From NCBI GenBank assembly GCA_022571985.1, contig JACZWU010000007.1, positions 151,986-215,985 on the forward strand: a stretch of DNA of 64,000 nucleotides. The letters run 5' to 3'. The stretch is from Candidatus Zixiibacteriota bacterium (GTDB lineage Bacteria > Zixibacteria > MSB-5A5 > GN15 > FEB-12). The position numbers and the translations under genes are program-made. Below, piece after piece: positions 17,394 to 26,700 of this stretch (the stretch's first letter is position 1; every line of letters starts with the position of its first letter). Under the pieces are notes generated by a model. That model was not told the origin of the DNA, ran no database searches, and was given only the letters and a program-made list of their open reading frames with translations.

Positions 17394-18575
17394 ATGAGTA
17401 ATGATACTCCCTTTTTCAATTCACGTATAGAGTGCCCGGTCTGCAAGACCGTGAATGAATACGAATCTATTAAGGTTGGTGCCTATGTGGAGGGCGAGCG
17501 GGATACGGATTTTTGTCCGACCGGTATTAAGTGGCGTTACGAAAAGTATGAGTCCTACAACCCGCTGGTCTTTTTCATTGCGACCTGTGCCAATTGCTGC
17601 TATAGCCGTGAATTTAACAGTAGTTTCAAAGAGTGGCAGTCAGACAGTCATTTTAAAACTTATCGGCTCAAGACTGTCAGAGCCAGCCATTTGGCACAGC
17701 TGGGAGATGGTGATTCGGTTATTAAGAAGTTCGCCAGAGGATTGGATGTACCCCGTTATCCTAATGAATCAGCGATCATCAAATTGCATCTGGCAATTCT
17801 TGACGAAGAATTATCAGAACGCCCCAATTTTCTGGATCTCGGCCGCTGGTACCTTCGTTTAGGCTGGGTTTTCAGAGATCTAGGCAAGGGAGAAAATCCA
17901 AACAAGGGATTTTTAAAAGGTTTACTGGCTGAAATTAAGAGCCAGTATAATCAGCTTCTTGCTTCAGTAAATAATTCCAAAGAAATATGCAGCGTCTTTA
18001 AGCGTCACTTAAACGCGCATTTTGAAACTGATAAAATTTCGGCTGAGATGAAGTCATTGATGATGCCGTTCAAAGATCAGTTTACTGCCAAATTGGAAGA
18101 ATTTGAGAAATCGGCAGAGTTAAATCAGCAGCAGTTGAATTCATTAGAGAACCTGCTTGAAGAGTATCAGACCATGACTGTAGGCTCAAATGATGGTGAC
18201 AGTGCGGGAAGTTTTGGCGGTTTTCCGGCGTTTACTGATTTCTTAAGTGATATCTCGGAAAACTGGGATGGCTGTGTAATCAATGAACGTCAGGCGCTGA
18301 CAAAAGCTGCCCATTTCTATAAGCAGGCTTTCATAGAAGGGCACCATATTTCTCAAGGCAACCAGCAGGTCCAGGCACTTTATTTGATCGCCGAACTTTC
18401 TCGCAGGACAGAACAGCATGACCAGGCCAAAGAATATTTTGCGAGCACCATTAAACACGGTCAGGAACTGATATATCGTAACCGAGAGGATAAATCACAG
18501 ACTGCCCTGGCCAGAAAAATTTTAGAACTGGCCATAGAGCAAAACAAAATTCTAAAAGAAGAAGCTAAGGCTTAG
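17394..18575 (+). CDS. DUF2225 family protein with TPR-like C-terminus
   Basis: A 393-residue protein. The N-terminus has two zinc-ribbon-like pairs, CPVCKTVNEYESIKVG and CANCCYSREFNSS, the signature of DUF2225. The rest is helical, with two TPR-like repeats near residues 300-375 (HFYKQAFIEG, QALYLIAELSRRTEQHDQAK). DUF2225 proteins are cytoplasmic and uncharacterised; several occur in flagellated or spore-forming bacteria. It starts right after the previous stop (TAAATG), so it is part of the same transcript. Confidence 0.75.
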   Translation: MSNDTPFFNSRIECPVCKTVNEYESIKVGAYVEGERDTDFCPTGIKWRYEKYESYNPLVFFIATCANCCYSREFNSSFKEWQSDSHFKTYRLKTVRASHLAQLGDGDSVIKKFARGLDVPRYPNESAIIKLHLAILDEELSERPNFLDLGRWYLRLGWVFRDLGKGENPNKGFLKGLLAEIKSQYNQLLASVNNSKEICSVFKRHLNAHFETDKISAEMKSLMMPFKDQFTAKLEEFEKSAELNQQQLNSLENLLEEYQTMTVGSNDGDSAGSFGGFPAFTDFLSDISENWDGCVINERQALTKAAHFYKQAFIEGHHISQGNQQVQALYLIAELSRRTEQHDQAKEYFASTIKHGQELIYRNREDKSQTALARKILELAIEQNKILKEEAKA

Positions 18576-18648
18576 AAAATAAACGAGATTTTTAAAATGT
18601 TTAACCAAAGAATTACGGTATGAGCCAATACCGTCAACAGGAATAGTC

Positions 18649-19152
18649 ATGAAAGACGATAAACAAACCAAGTTCGTTACTGAGCACGAAGTTCAGGACT
18701 CGGGCAAAAATGTAAAGCCGCCTTTTGAGTTAAGTGAGCAAAACCGGCGGCAGTTTATTCGGGTTGAGATTGTATCGCCGCTATTTATTCAGCGGATAAA
18801 ATCTGCCGAAGGGGATTTCTGGCCAGAAGGTCAGGGGCAGCCCGTGGAAGCTTCAATAGTCAACTTATCGCTTGGTGGTGTTCTGATTGATCTCGATGAT
18901 CCCTTCTCACCGGGAGATATTGTTGCTCTCCGCTTTAGTTTGCAGGGTGAAGTTATTGTCGAAAATGTTCTGGGGCTGGTAAAGAGATCAGATGAGTCTG
19001 AGGGGAAGTATCTTACAGGTATTGAGTTTATTGATAGAAATAAACTGGAAGACATTTTGTCAGAAGCAGAACTTAATATGCTCCCCCTGGAATTTAGTGG
19101 CTTTGATATTAGTGTTCAGAAAACACTGCGAAAATACATAACAGAAAAGTAA
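18649..19152 (+). CDS. PilZ domain protein (c-di-GMP receptor type)
   Basis: A 167-residue protein with both PilZ ligand motifs: RxxxR at R34-R38 (RRQFIR) and NxSxxG at N72-G77 (NLSLGG). PilZ domains bind cyclic di-GMP; next to flagellar genes they often act like YcgR, slowing the motor. No separate YcgR domain is visible, and the N-terminal 30 residues are polar. It lies 73 bases after the DUF2225 gene, in the same direction. Confidence 0.82.
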   Translation: MKDDKQTKFVTEHEVQDSGKNVKPPFELSEQNRRQFIRVEIVSPLFIQRIKSAEGDFWPEGQGQPVEASIVNLSLGGVLIDLDDPFSPGDIVALRFSLQGEVIVENVLGLVKRSDESEGKYLTGIEFIDRNKLEDILSEAELNMLPLEFSGFDISVQKTLRKYITEK

Positions 19153-19164
19153 AGCTGAACTACC

Positions 19165-19785
19165 ATGAAAAAAATATACATATTTATTGTAATCTTTGTT
19201 TTTGTCTTCGGGTCCGTCGGGCTGGCACAAAACAACCACCGCAACCGTAATAACGGCTCGGCACTCATAAAAGTAATACATTCGGAATTTGGCTGGACAG
19301 ACTCTCGTCTGACAGAAAAACTTCTGATTGAACTTTCAAGAAACGGTAACGGTGCAGTGGTCAATGCCGACCTGTTAACCGAGCTGCCAGAATTTCCAGT
19401 GGGCCGGTATGAAACAGATCTTCTCATAGATTGGGCTGCTGTAGCCGGCAAAAAATATCTGGTCTTAGTGTCGGTGGAGTTTGAAGGACTGGAGCGCAAG
19501 AAAACGTTCAGCCTGCCTCTCATTTTTCATAAGTATCAAAATATCGGCGTTATCTCCGGAGAATTACGGGTAATTGACTTAATCAGAAAGCGCAACATTG
19601 TTTCAGAACATTTCAAAATTGAAAAAGAGGGAAAGAGAATTATCCAGGCCTATACAGATGATGACAAAAATGATGCCGACCTTCACCTCAGCGCTCCGGA
19701 AAAAATCATATTTTTCAGTGAATTAGAACGAGAGCTGGCTGTCATGCTGTCGGACAGAATCAGAGGAGCTACCAGCCTCAGATAA
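19165..19785 (+). CDS. Secreted protein of unknown function
   Basis: A 206-residue protein with a clear signal peptide (about 1-21, ending GLAQ). The mature part has a mixed alpha/beta look with segments such as YLVLVSVEFEGLERKKTF and a C-terminal helix ending in LAVMLSDRI. It resembles small periplasmic proteins with a CsgG-like or DUF4384-like fold, but I do not recognise a family with confidence. It is 12 bases after the PilZ gene, which places it in the flagellar tail operon. Confidence 0.7.
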   Translation: MKKIYIFIVIFVFVFGSVGLAQNNHRNRNNGSALIKVIHSEFGWTDSRLTEKLLIELSRNGNGAVVNADLLTELPEFPVGRYETDLLIDWAAVAGKKYLVLVSVEFEGLERKKTFSLPLIFHKYQNIGVISGELRVIDLIRKRNIVSEHFKIEKEGKRIIQAYTDDDKNDADLHLSAPEKIIFFSELERELAVMLSDRIRGATSLR

Positions 19786-19794
19786 AAATCAACT

Positions 19795-20157
19795 ATGGAT
19801 ACTCAAGAACAAGAACAGAACAATCAGCTAATCGAAACTGTCGATAATCTCAACGAAAATGTTAAACAGATAGCAGTCGACCTGGCGCTGTATCTGGCTA
19901 AAGTTAAGAAAGACTCAAAAGTAGTGAACAGAATGGAGCCGCAGTTTATACGGCTGGTTAACACGACCATAAAAGTTGTGCAGGAGATAGCAATAGTTAT
20001 CAGGGCGGCCTCGCATAATGAAAATGTGCAGTATCATCTGCCATCGTGCAGAGGTATAAAAGACCAGGTAGAAGTAAAGTTGAATTCAATAATGGAGCAA
20101 TGTGCTGCAATTTTACATACACTAAAAAATGAAGGACAGCCCGCTGACTGGCCATAA
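19795..20157 (+). CDS. Small helical protein of unknown function
   Basis: A 120-residue protein predicted to be mostly alpha helical, with heptad-like spacing in the first half (LIETVDNLNENVKQIAVDLA) and again near the C-terminus. There is no signal peptide and no recognised family. It starts nine bases after the secreted protein and precedes the receiver-domain gene, so a signalling partner role is possible but unproven. Confidence 0.65.
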   Translation: MDTQEQEQNNQLIETVDNLNENVKQIAVDLALYLAKVKKDSKVVNRMEPQFIRLVNTTIKVVQEIAIVIRAASHNENVQYHLPSCRGIKDQVEVKLNSIMEQCAAILHTLKNEGQPADWP

Positions 20158-20230
20158 CCAATTCGGCGGGAAAGTTGAAATATGTTATTGTCGGACGACT
20201 GCCGACAAATGAACGATAGGAATATAAAAA

Positions 20231-20680
20231 ATGAATAGCCCTGCAAACGATCAAAAAATTCTTCAAGCATGTATCGAAAAACTCACCGAAATGGTTGAAA
20301 CCAGAGGAGAGCCTTTCAAAGTTTTGATAGTCGACGATGAAGAATGGGTGCGTGAAGTTTTCAAAGATTTTTGCGGAGTGACTAAGGCTATTGAAGTTGA
20401 GTTGGCTGATGGTGGCGAAGAGGCGCTTAAGCTGGCGAAACAGAATCGGTACGACGTTATTACTCTGGATTTGATAATGCCTGAGATGTCGGGACTCGAT
20501 GTACTGGCAGATATTAAAAAAGTTTCCCCCAAAGTACCTGTCTGGGTGATTACCGGCAATTCCACAGAAAGGCTGGTCAAAGAGGCCGGAATCCTCGGCG
20601 CCAGCCGGGTTATGTATAAACCGGTTGTTTTGCATGATTTTATCGCCGAGCTGGTTGAAGCGTTTTCGGCCAAAATGTAA
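20231..20680 (+). CDS. CheY-like single-domain response regulator
   Basis: A 149-residue receiver domain with the acidic pair D35-D36, phospho-acceptor D80 (ITLDLIMPEMSG), T108 (VITGN) and K130 (YKP), all in the normal order. About 28 residues precede the domain as a helical leader. There is no output domain, so it should act by binding a partner, as CheY does with FliM. Its position at the end of the flagellar cluster supports a motility or c-di-GMP role. The 73-base gap before it contains no hairpin I can support. Confidence 0.85.
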   Translation: MNSPANDQKILQACIEKLTEMVETRGEPFKVLIVDDEEWVREVFKDFCGVTKAIEVELADGGEEALKLAKQNRYDVITLDLIMPEMSGLDVLADIKKVSPKVPVWVITGNSTERLVKEAGILGASRVMYKPVVLHDFIAELVEAFSAKM

Positions 20681-20856
20681 ATTCGGCAGCTATTATTAGA
20701 GATATTCCGGTAATACAGCCCCGAATTTCCTATATCCTATACTATAATAGAGAACATTTGCCGGCTATTTCAAGAATATGACTAATTGCTGAAAAACAGC
20801 TTGAATAGAATCTTTTGGCTGTTTATTGTTTAATATCGAAAATCATAATGTGTAGT

Positions 20857-20949
20857 GGAGAGGTGGCCGAGCGGCTGAAGGCGGCGGATTGCTAATCCGT
20901 TAAGGGGTAATATGCTCCTTCCAGGGTTCGAATCCCTGCCTCTCCGCCA
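20857..20949 (+). tRNA. tRNA-Ser(GCU)
   Basis: A cloverleaf with a GGAGAGG/CCTCTCC acceptor stem, anticodon loop TTGCTAA giving GCU, the long class II variable arm typical of serine, a GGTTCGAAT T-loop, discriminator G and an encoded CCA at 20947-20949. It stands alone between the flagellar tail and the accessory DNA that follows. Confidence 0.95.
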
Positions 20950-20980
20950 TTATTGCTCTAAGTAGTTATTACATAATTCT

Positions 20981-21006
20981 GTTCTATATGTATCCCAAGT
21001 CCCCCG
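20981..21006 (+). repeat. Short direct repeat, copy A
   Basis: A 26-base sequence beginning GTTCTATATGTATCCC and ending AGTCCCCCG, 31 bases after tRNA-Ser. It is identical over 26 bases to copy B at 21772-21797. Confidence 0.85.
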
Positions 21007-21084
21007 TTCGAATTTGACAAATAAAAAATAAACAATACCTTTAACCGAGAGATAGGAAAAACGACTATCTAAAATTCTAATATC

Positions 21085-21612
21085 ATGCTGGAAACTAAGA
21101 TTCAATTATCAAAAACTAAAATTGTGTATGCTATCTTTGGGTCAGTTATTTTTGTTATGATTGGGCTCTGGTTGCTTCAAAACTTAGATAAATTTCCCAA
21201 ATATAACCCTTTACTATTACAAATTATCTTTATTTCAACCGTGATATTTTTTGGATTAGGCGGCGCATACTTAATTGTTAAATTTCTCGACAAGAAACCC
21301 GGATTGGTGATAAGTGACAATGGAATATTCGATAACTCCAGTGCAATTAGTCCTGGGCTAATTAAATGGGAAAATATTACTAATGTGTATGTTTCCGAAT
21401 TATTCGGACAAAAATTTATAACGATAGAAGTAAATAATGCAGAAAAATTACTACTAAAACAAACCGGTCTCAAAAAACTTTTAATGACGTGGAATAAAAA
21501 TGTATTTAGTTCTCCAGTACAGATATCATCAAATGCCCTAAAATGTAATTTTGAAGAGTTATACGAAATCATAGAAAGGCAAGTTCTGGCACGCCATCTT
21601 TCTGATACTTGA
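21085..21612 (+). CDS. STM3941-like membrane protein
   Basis: A 175-residue protein with two membrane helices (about 12-31 and 43-66) and a C-terminal cytoplasmic domain with the pattern LVISDNGIFDNSSAISPG followed by IKWENITNVYV. This is the layout of STM3941-type small membrane proteins of unknown function. It is A/T-rich compared with the flagellar operon and lies between repeat copies A and B, consistent with an acquired gene. A small inverted repeat AGATAG/CTATCT lies just before the start codon. Confidence 0.65.
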   Translation: MLETKIQLSKTKIVYAIFGSVIFVMIGLWLLQNLDKFPKYNPLLLQIIFISTVIFFGLGGAYLIVKFLDKKPGLVISDNGIFDNSSAISPGLIKWENITNVYVSELFGQKFITIEVNNAEKLLLKQTGLKKLLMTWNKNVFSSPVQISSNALKCNFEELYEIIERQVLARHLSDT

Positions 21613-21771
21613 TTTTGATTGAGATATGTGCCCCACATTTTTTAGTATGATTTTGATGGACAAAATTCTCTAATGTATACTATTTTTATACTCTTACGAC
21701 GTTTGCGGGACAAGAACCCTTCAAATGAGAAATTCACAAAGTTTTGGGCAGCTATCTATATTCTCAGAAAA

Positions 21772-21797
21772 GTTCTATATGTATCCCAAGTCCCCCG
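21772..21797 (+). repeat. Short direct repeat, copy B
   Basis: Identical to copy A for 26 bases and in the same orientation. It separates the STM3941-like gene from the NAD(P)-binding protein gene. Confidence 0.85.
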
Positions 21798-21882
21798 CCA
21801 TAATAATTGGATTAATGAATATTGGGGATAATTCAAAATCGATACATTCAAGAATAAGCTATAATGTGGTCACGGAAACCCA

Positions 21883-21935
21883 CCCTTCGGCAGGCTCAGG
21901 ACCATGGCCGCAAGCGGCTGGGGCACCCGGCTGAA
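21883..21935 (+). repeat. GC-rich palindromic element
   Basis: A local GC-rich stretch in otherwise A/T-rich DNA. It contains CCCTTCGGCAGGCTCAGG, similar to short interspersed repeats seen in many bacterial genomes, and a perfect GCCGC-AA-GCGGC inverted repeat, followed by GGGGCACCCGGC. It lies between copy B and the next gene. Function is unknown. Confidence 0.45.
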
Positions 21936-21957
21936 AAGTCGCCATTGGTAAACAACA

Positions 21958-22899
21958 ATGTTCGAATCTGAAACACATGCTGTTACAGGCGCTTTTGGAT
22001 ATACTGGTAGATACATCGCTCAGCGTTTGCTGCAAAGAGGCGTATACATTCATGCCTTGACCAATTCCGTCAAGCGCGAGAATGTATTAGGGGGACAAGT
22101 CAAAGTATTCCCGTTTAATTTCGACCAACCGGAACTGTTAACTAACTCGCTGCGAGGGGTAAAGGTTCTTTACAATACCTATTGGGTGCGATTCAACCAT
22201 AAACTATTCACACATGAAAGTGCCGTAGCTAATACGGAAGTTTTATTTGATTCCGCTAAACGGGCTGGAGTGGAACGATTCGTACACATAAGCATCACGA
22301 ATCCTTCAGAAGATAGTCCTCTGGAATATTTTAGCTGCAAGGCAAAACTGGAGACTTCTTTGAAACGCTCCGGAATGTCCTATGCCATCCTTCGTCCAGC
22401 CGTGATATTCGGTGCCGAGGACATCCTCATCAATAACATCGCCTGGATGTTGCGTAAATTTCCAGTAATGGGAGTTTTCGGTGATGGTCAGTATCGATTG
22501 CAGCCAATTTATGTAGAAGACCTGGCTGACTTAGCCGTAAGTCAGGGATCATCGCGTGAGAACATCACTGTTGACGCCATTGGTCCGGAGACATTCTCTT
22601 ATAAGCAGTTGGTAAAAACAATTGGTGAGATTATTGGCAAGAAGCGACCAATCGTGAGTGTGGGTCCGGGCTTTGGCTATTGGATCGCGCGCTTGCTTGG
22701 CTGGATCGTAGGTGACATTATTCTTACTCGTGAAGAGATTGAAGGGCTTATGACCGAATTGCTGTATACTGAATCATCACCAGTTGGCACAACTTGTCTT
22801 ACCGAATGGATACGCCAAAACCGCGCTCAAATAGGACTTAAATATGCGCATGAGCTAAAACGCAGGACCAACCGGCAAGCGGCGTATTCAGATTTGTAG
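21958..22899 (+). CDS. NAD(P)-binding epimerase/NmrA-like protein
   Basis: A 313-residue Rossmann-fold protein of the atypical short-chain dehydrogenase type. It begins with the nucleotide motif VTGAFGYTGRYIAQRLL (GxxGxxG) at about residue 9. Further support is a VKVLYNTYWV strand, the ILRPAVIFG element and a C-terminal substrate part. The typical YxxxK is replaced by a degraded form (YFSCKAKLE). It resembles NmrA-like or complex I NDUFA9-like proteins that bind NAD(P) but may not be dehydrogenases. There is no operon partner, and it lies between repeats B and C. Confidence 0.75.
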   Translation: MFESETHAVTGAFGYTGRYIAQRLLQRGVYIHALTNSVKRENVLGGQVKVFPFNFDQPELLTNSLRGVKVLYNTYWVRFNHKLFTHESAVANTEVLFDSAKRAGVERFVHISITNPSEDSPLEYFSCKAKLETSLKRSGMSYAILRPAVIFGAEDILINNIAWMLRKFPVMGVFGDGQYRLQPIYVEDLADLAVSQGSSRENITVDAIGPETFSYKQLVKTIGEIIGKKRPIVSVGPGFGYWIARLLGWIVGDIILTREEIEGLMTELLYTESSPVGTTCLTEWIRQNRAQIGLKYAHELKRRTNRQAAYSDL

Positions 22900-22964
22900 C
22901 ATTAGAATATTTGAGAAACTAGCTAGCGAGACCCCATAGTCGTTTCCATACGCTTAAGACAAAA

Positions 22965-22990
22965 GTTCTATATGTATCCGATGCTCCTGT
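22965..22990 (+). repeat. Short direct repeat, diverged copy C
   Basis: Shares the first 15 bases (GTTCTATATGTATCC) exactly with copies A and B, then continues GATGCTCC. It lies 65 bases after the end of the NAD(P)-binding protein gene and has the same orientation as A and B. Confidence 0.7.
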
Positions 22991-23202
22991 AGCCCGATCA
23001 TTTGGCTGATGCAGTAAATAAGCTGTCGTTTTAGAAGCGGGAAACCACTCCCCGGGGGAACAAAAATTCGCACTAAATCAGTAATATGGAACCTTGCTTT
23101 CTCACATTTCGAAGTATTCAACCTTCTAAATCTCTGATATCATATATTTTATTGATAGACTCTGGTAATTGGTTATCCGAATAGTTAAATAAACAATTCG
23201 CA

Positions 23203-23223
23203 GTTCGTATCCCATGCTCCCCT
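23203..23223 (+). repeat. Short direct repeat, diverged copy D
   Basis: GTTCGTATCCCATGCTCCCC combines the GTATCCC core of copies A and B with the ATGCTCC end of copy C. It lacks the central TATAT. Recognition rests on these partial matches only. Confidence 0.45.
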
Positions 23224-23242
23224 AATTGGACTATTCAAGAAC

Positions 23243-23310
23243 TTTCGGACCGGTATTGCAGTACCTTCGCAGAGTTGGTTGAATGTGCTAACTCTAATAC
23301 TGGACCGAAA
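23243..23310. repeat. Long imperfect inverted repeat
   Basis: TTTCGGACCGGTATT (23243-23257) pairs with AATACTGGACCGAAA (23296-23310) with two mismatches, and an inner AGAGTT/AACTCT pair (23271-23276, 23290-23295) extends the hairpin. A 13-base unpaired stretch lies on the left arm only, giving an asymmetric bulge, somewhat like a recombination-site hairpin or a structured RNA. Confidence 0.6.
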
Positions 23311-23713
23311 TTCAGGAAGCAGGTCGAGCTTAGACAGTAATTAAATTTATCGAATAATTTATTAAGTATGAATACTTAATCGACCCTAGGCTTGAACCAA
23401 AGTCATATACGCCCCAAGTTGACGATGAAGCTTTCTAAGAAAATGATCGAATTTTCGCTTGACAAAACTGACAACCAAGATATCTTTTACTAATTATAGT
23501 CTTTGGTCCTTACAGGTACTTTTTAGCTGAGAAAAATTCCAGAATTGAAGTGGGGCTGATCGGTTGCTTGAGCTATTTCAAGTATGCATTACACGAAAGT
23601 AACAGTGCAGACGTGTTGCCCTATCGACATACTTTCATTCTTTTTTTTCAACTCAAATAGCCTCAGGACTAATATTAGGTAATCACTCTTATTCGCAGAA
23701 AAGAGAGAACACT

Positions 23714-26700
23714 ATGAAAACGAAGATTGCAGCTGTATTTTCATTTTGTTTTATTGCAGTATTTGCTGCCCAAGTCACTGGCCAACCTGTCATTAACGTC
23801 ACACCGGACTCACTGAGCGACAGCTTGTTTACCGGGGATACATCTACTCATATTGTGAATCTGTCCAATACCGGTGGAAGTGACCTGGAGTGGTCCTCGG
23901 AATTTAATCAGATAAACGGCGCGACTCTGATAGATAGAGATGTAACGTCAATAGTCAATGTTTGGGATGATGGTGAAAACGATAGTCTTTTGATTGGAAA
24001 CATTGCGGTGTCTCAATTGACTGCAAGAGATGTTATTCCACTTATCGTTTTTGAATCAACGGTTGACAAAAAAGTACTTTTTGACGGCTTTCATTCCAAC
24101 TGGAAGCCCAGTTTTTTATTTGGTAACTTGGCTTCAGAACTAACAATACAAAGCTATATCGTTGAAGAATCCACTGTACCTTTAAACACAATCAATCTAA
24201 ATCAATATGACATTCTAGTGATTGCAAGTCCTACCGGTGGGACATCTTTTTCAAGTAATGAATTAACAGCGATCGACAGTTTTGTTTCTCAAGGTGGCGG
24301 GCTGTTTTTACTGGGAGAAGGTGCCGGCGGTTGGCTGGAACTTCCGGCTTTGAATGCTGTCGGCAACCTTTTTGAGGTAAATTACTCTCAAGAGAACGAT
24401 CCTGAGGATAATATCAACTTTAGTGAACACGAAATTACAGACAATGTTTCAACCGTATTTTTCAATTATGGTTCAAAGCTTAGCGGAGCATTCACACCTC
24501 TTGGAACAATTGGTGCTAATGACTCTACAGTTATAATGGGGATAAAACAGTACAACTTGGGGCGAATTGTCTTTTATGGTGACTGCAACAATTTCGACGA
24601 TCAATCGTCTGAATTATATGTAAATGACAATCTTCAATTAGCAACAAATATTTTTCATTGGTTATTAAGTGGTCCAGATTGGCTAATTGCCAATCCCGTA
24701 TCTGGAACCATAACACCAGGCAGTAGTATAGATATTGAAGTCACCTTTGATGCCACAGGATTGATTGGTGGTGACTATAATGCCAATTTCGCCATTACCA
24801 GTAATGATCCGATTAACCCGGAAGTTATAGTTCCAGTGTACCTCCACGTGACCGGCGCACCTGACATCGCTGTAGCTCCGGATTCTCTTGATTATGGTTC
24901 GTTGTTCATCGGCGCTTCAGCCACTGATACAGTAGTTGTCAAAAATATAGGTACTGACCTGTTGGTCGTAAGCAATGTTTCATCTAATAGTGCCGATTTT
25001 GTACCCGATACTATCAGCTTTGACCTGAACCCCGGAGAGGAAATTGAAATACTTGTCACTTTTTCGCCAAGTGTGGCCGCACCAATAGCGGGCCTTTTGA
25101 CCATTACCAGCAATGATCCCGACCTGCCCTCTATTACTGTTGTCCTCAGGGGTCAGGGTCTGATTCCGCCGGATATTGCGGTTTCACCTGACTCACTTGT
25201 TGAAGACCTGTTTACCGGGGAGTCTTCGATGCAGCAGTTGACCATCTCAAACACCGCCGGGGGGAGTGATTTGCTTTGGGAGATTACTACCGCGTTCGCG
25301 GGTATGACGACTTCCGTGATTTCGAGTCCAATATTTGGTTCACAGTCGAATGAACCAAATAATAAGGATACAACCGAAGCTTCTCTGGAGCGGCCTAATT
25401 CAGCTGAGATTTATACGTTTGAAGTTGCAGGCGGTATTGATTCCACAACTCCTTCTTCTGCGGCCACTAACCCGACCAGTCTGGAAAGCATACTGGATAG
25501 TCTTAACTCCGGCTTTGCGGCAGTAACCGGTATCATTCCCAACCGCTATGACTTCAGCAATGGCGTATTCGGGAATTCTATCTCAGATGGCGGCAACGAC
25601 ATGTATGACGGGGGTAATTTTCTGTCTACGAACCTGGGAGGACCGCTTAGCTATTCGGACAATGTCATCCTTAACAGTGCCTTTTTCGGCAGCGGCGGGA
25701 GATATTTCACCAGGAAGTATCCTGGGCTGTTTGTAATGGCGGCTGACATACAGGGATTAAACTTCTTCCAGATTACCGGCAATCTTGGTGCGGATGGCTT
25801 CGGAAATGTGGACGGGGCTATTCTGGAGACCACATTGAATGGGATCACCTACCGTGGGTTTGTCAAAAGGGTTTACAATGCCATTGACCCTTCTGTGAAT
25901 CATCTGATTATTGTAGAAGAAGATCCTGCGGTCACCCACGAATTTTCGACAAATACTAACGACGATTACCACCGGGTGTTTAATCTCACGGGGGTCACAC
26001 GCATTTACTATCTCCTCTATGCGGGGGCCAATGGATTTTACTTAGACAATAACGCCACCTTAAACATAATGAACACCTTTATAAATACTTTAGGCTTACA
26101 ACCCGCCTGGGTGAGTGCCAGTCCAAATTCAGGCACTTTACCTGCCGGCAACACCCAGAACGTCGATGTAACCTTCGATGCCAGCGGTCTAAACGGCGGT
26201 GATTATTTTGCCGATATTTTGATTTCGTCAAATGACCCGGACGAACCGGAAGTGGTTGTTCCCACACATCTCCATGTTACCGGTGCACCGGATATCGCCG
26301 TATCACCGGATTCTCTTGATTATGGTTCACTGTTCATCGGCGCTTCAGCCATTGATACAGTACTTGTGGAAAATATAGGTACTGACCTGTTGGTCGTAAG
26401 CAATGTTTCGTCTGATAATGCCGATTTTGTACCCGATACTACCAGTTTTACCTTAGTCCCGGGAGCGGATATCACAATTCTGGTTTCATTTATCCCAAGT
26501 ATCGACGGACTGATTGAAGGACTTCTGACTTTCACCAGCAATGATCCCGACATGCCCTCTGCTACTGTTGTCCTCAGGGGTCAGGGTCTGATTCCGCCGG
26601 ATATTGCTGTTTCTCCGGACTCACTGGATGTCAACTTGTTTACCGGCGAGATGGCCGTTGAAACTTTGACTGTTTCCAACACCGGCTTTAGCGATCTGGA

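Larger units (their letters stand above)
22900..23713 (+). other. 814-bp non-coding region with repeat copies and a hairpin
   Basis: No open frame here is convincing on either strand. The region holds diverged copies C (22965-22990) and D (about 23203-23223) of the short repeat, a long inverted repeat at 23243-23310 and a weak sigma-54-like site at 23553-23568. The composition is A/T-rich. Confidence 0.6.

Noticed and set aside
20981-23223. Integron
   Set aside because: No integron integrase, and the repeats are not attC-like palindromes. Only the cassette-like layout is kept as a finding.
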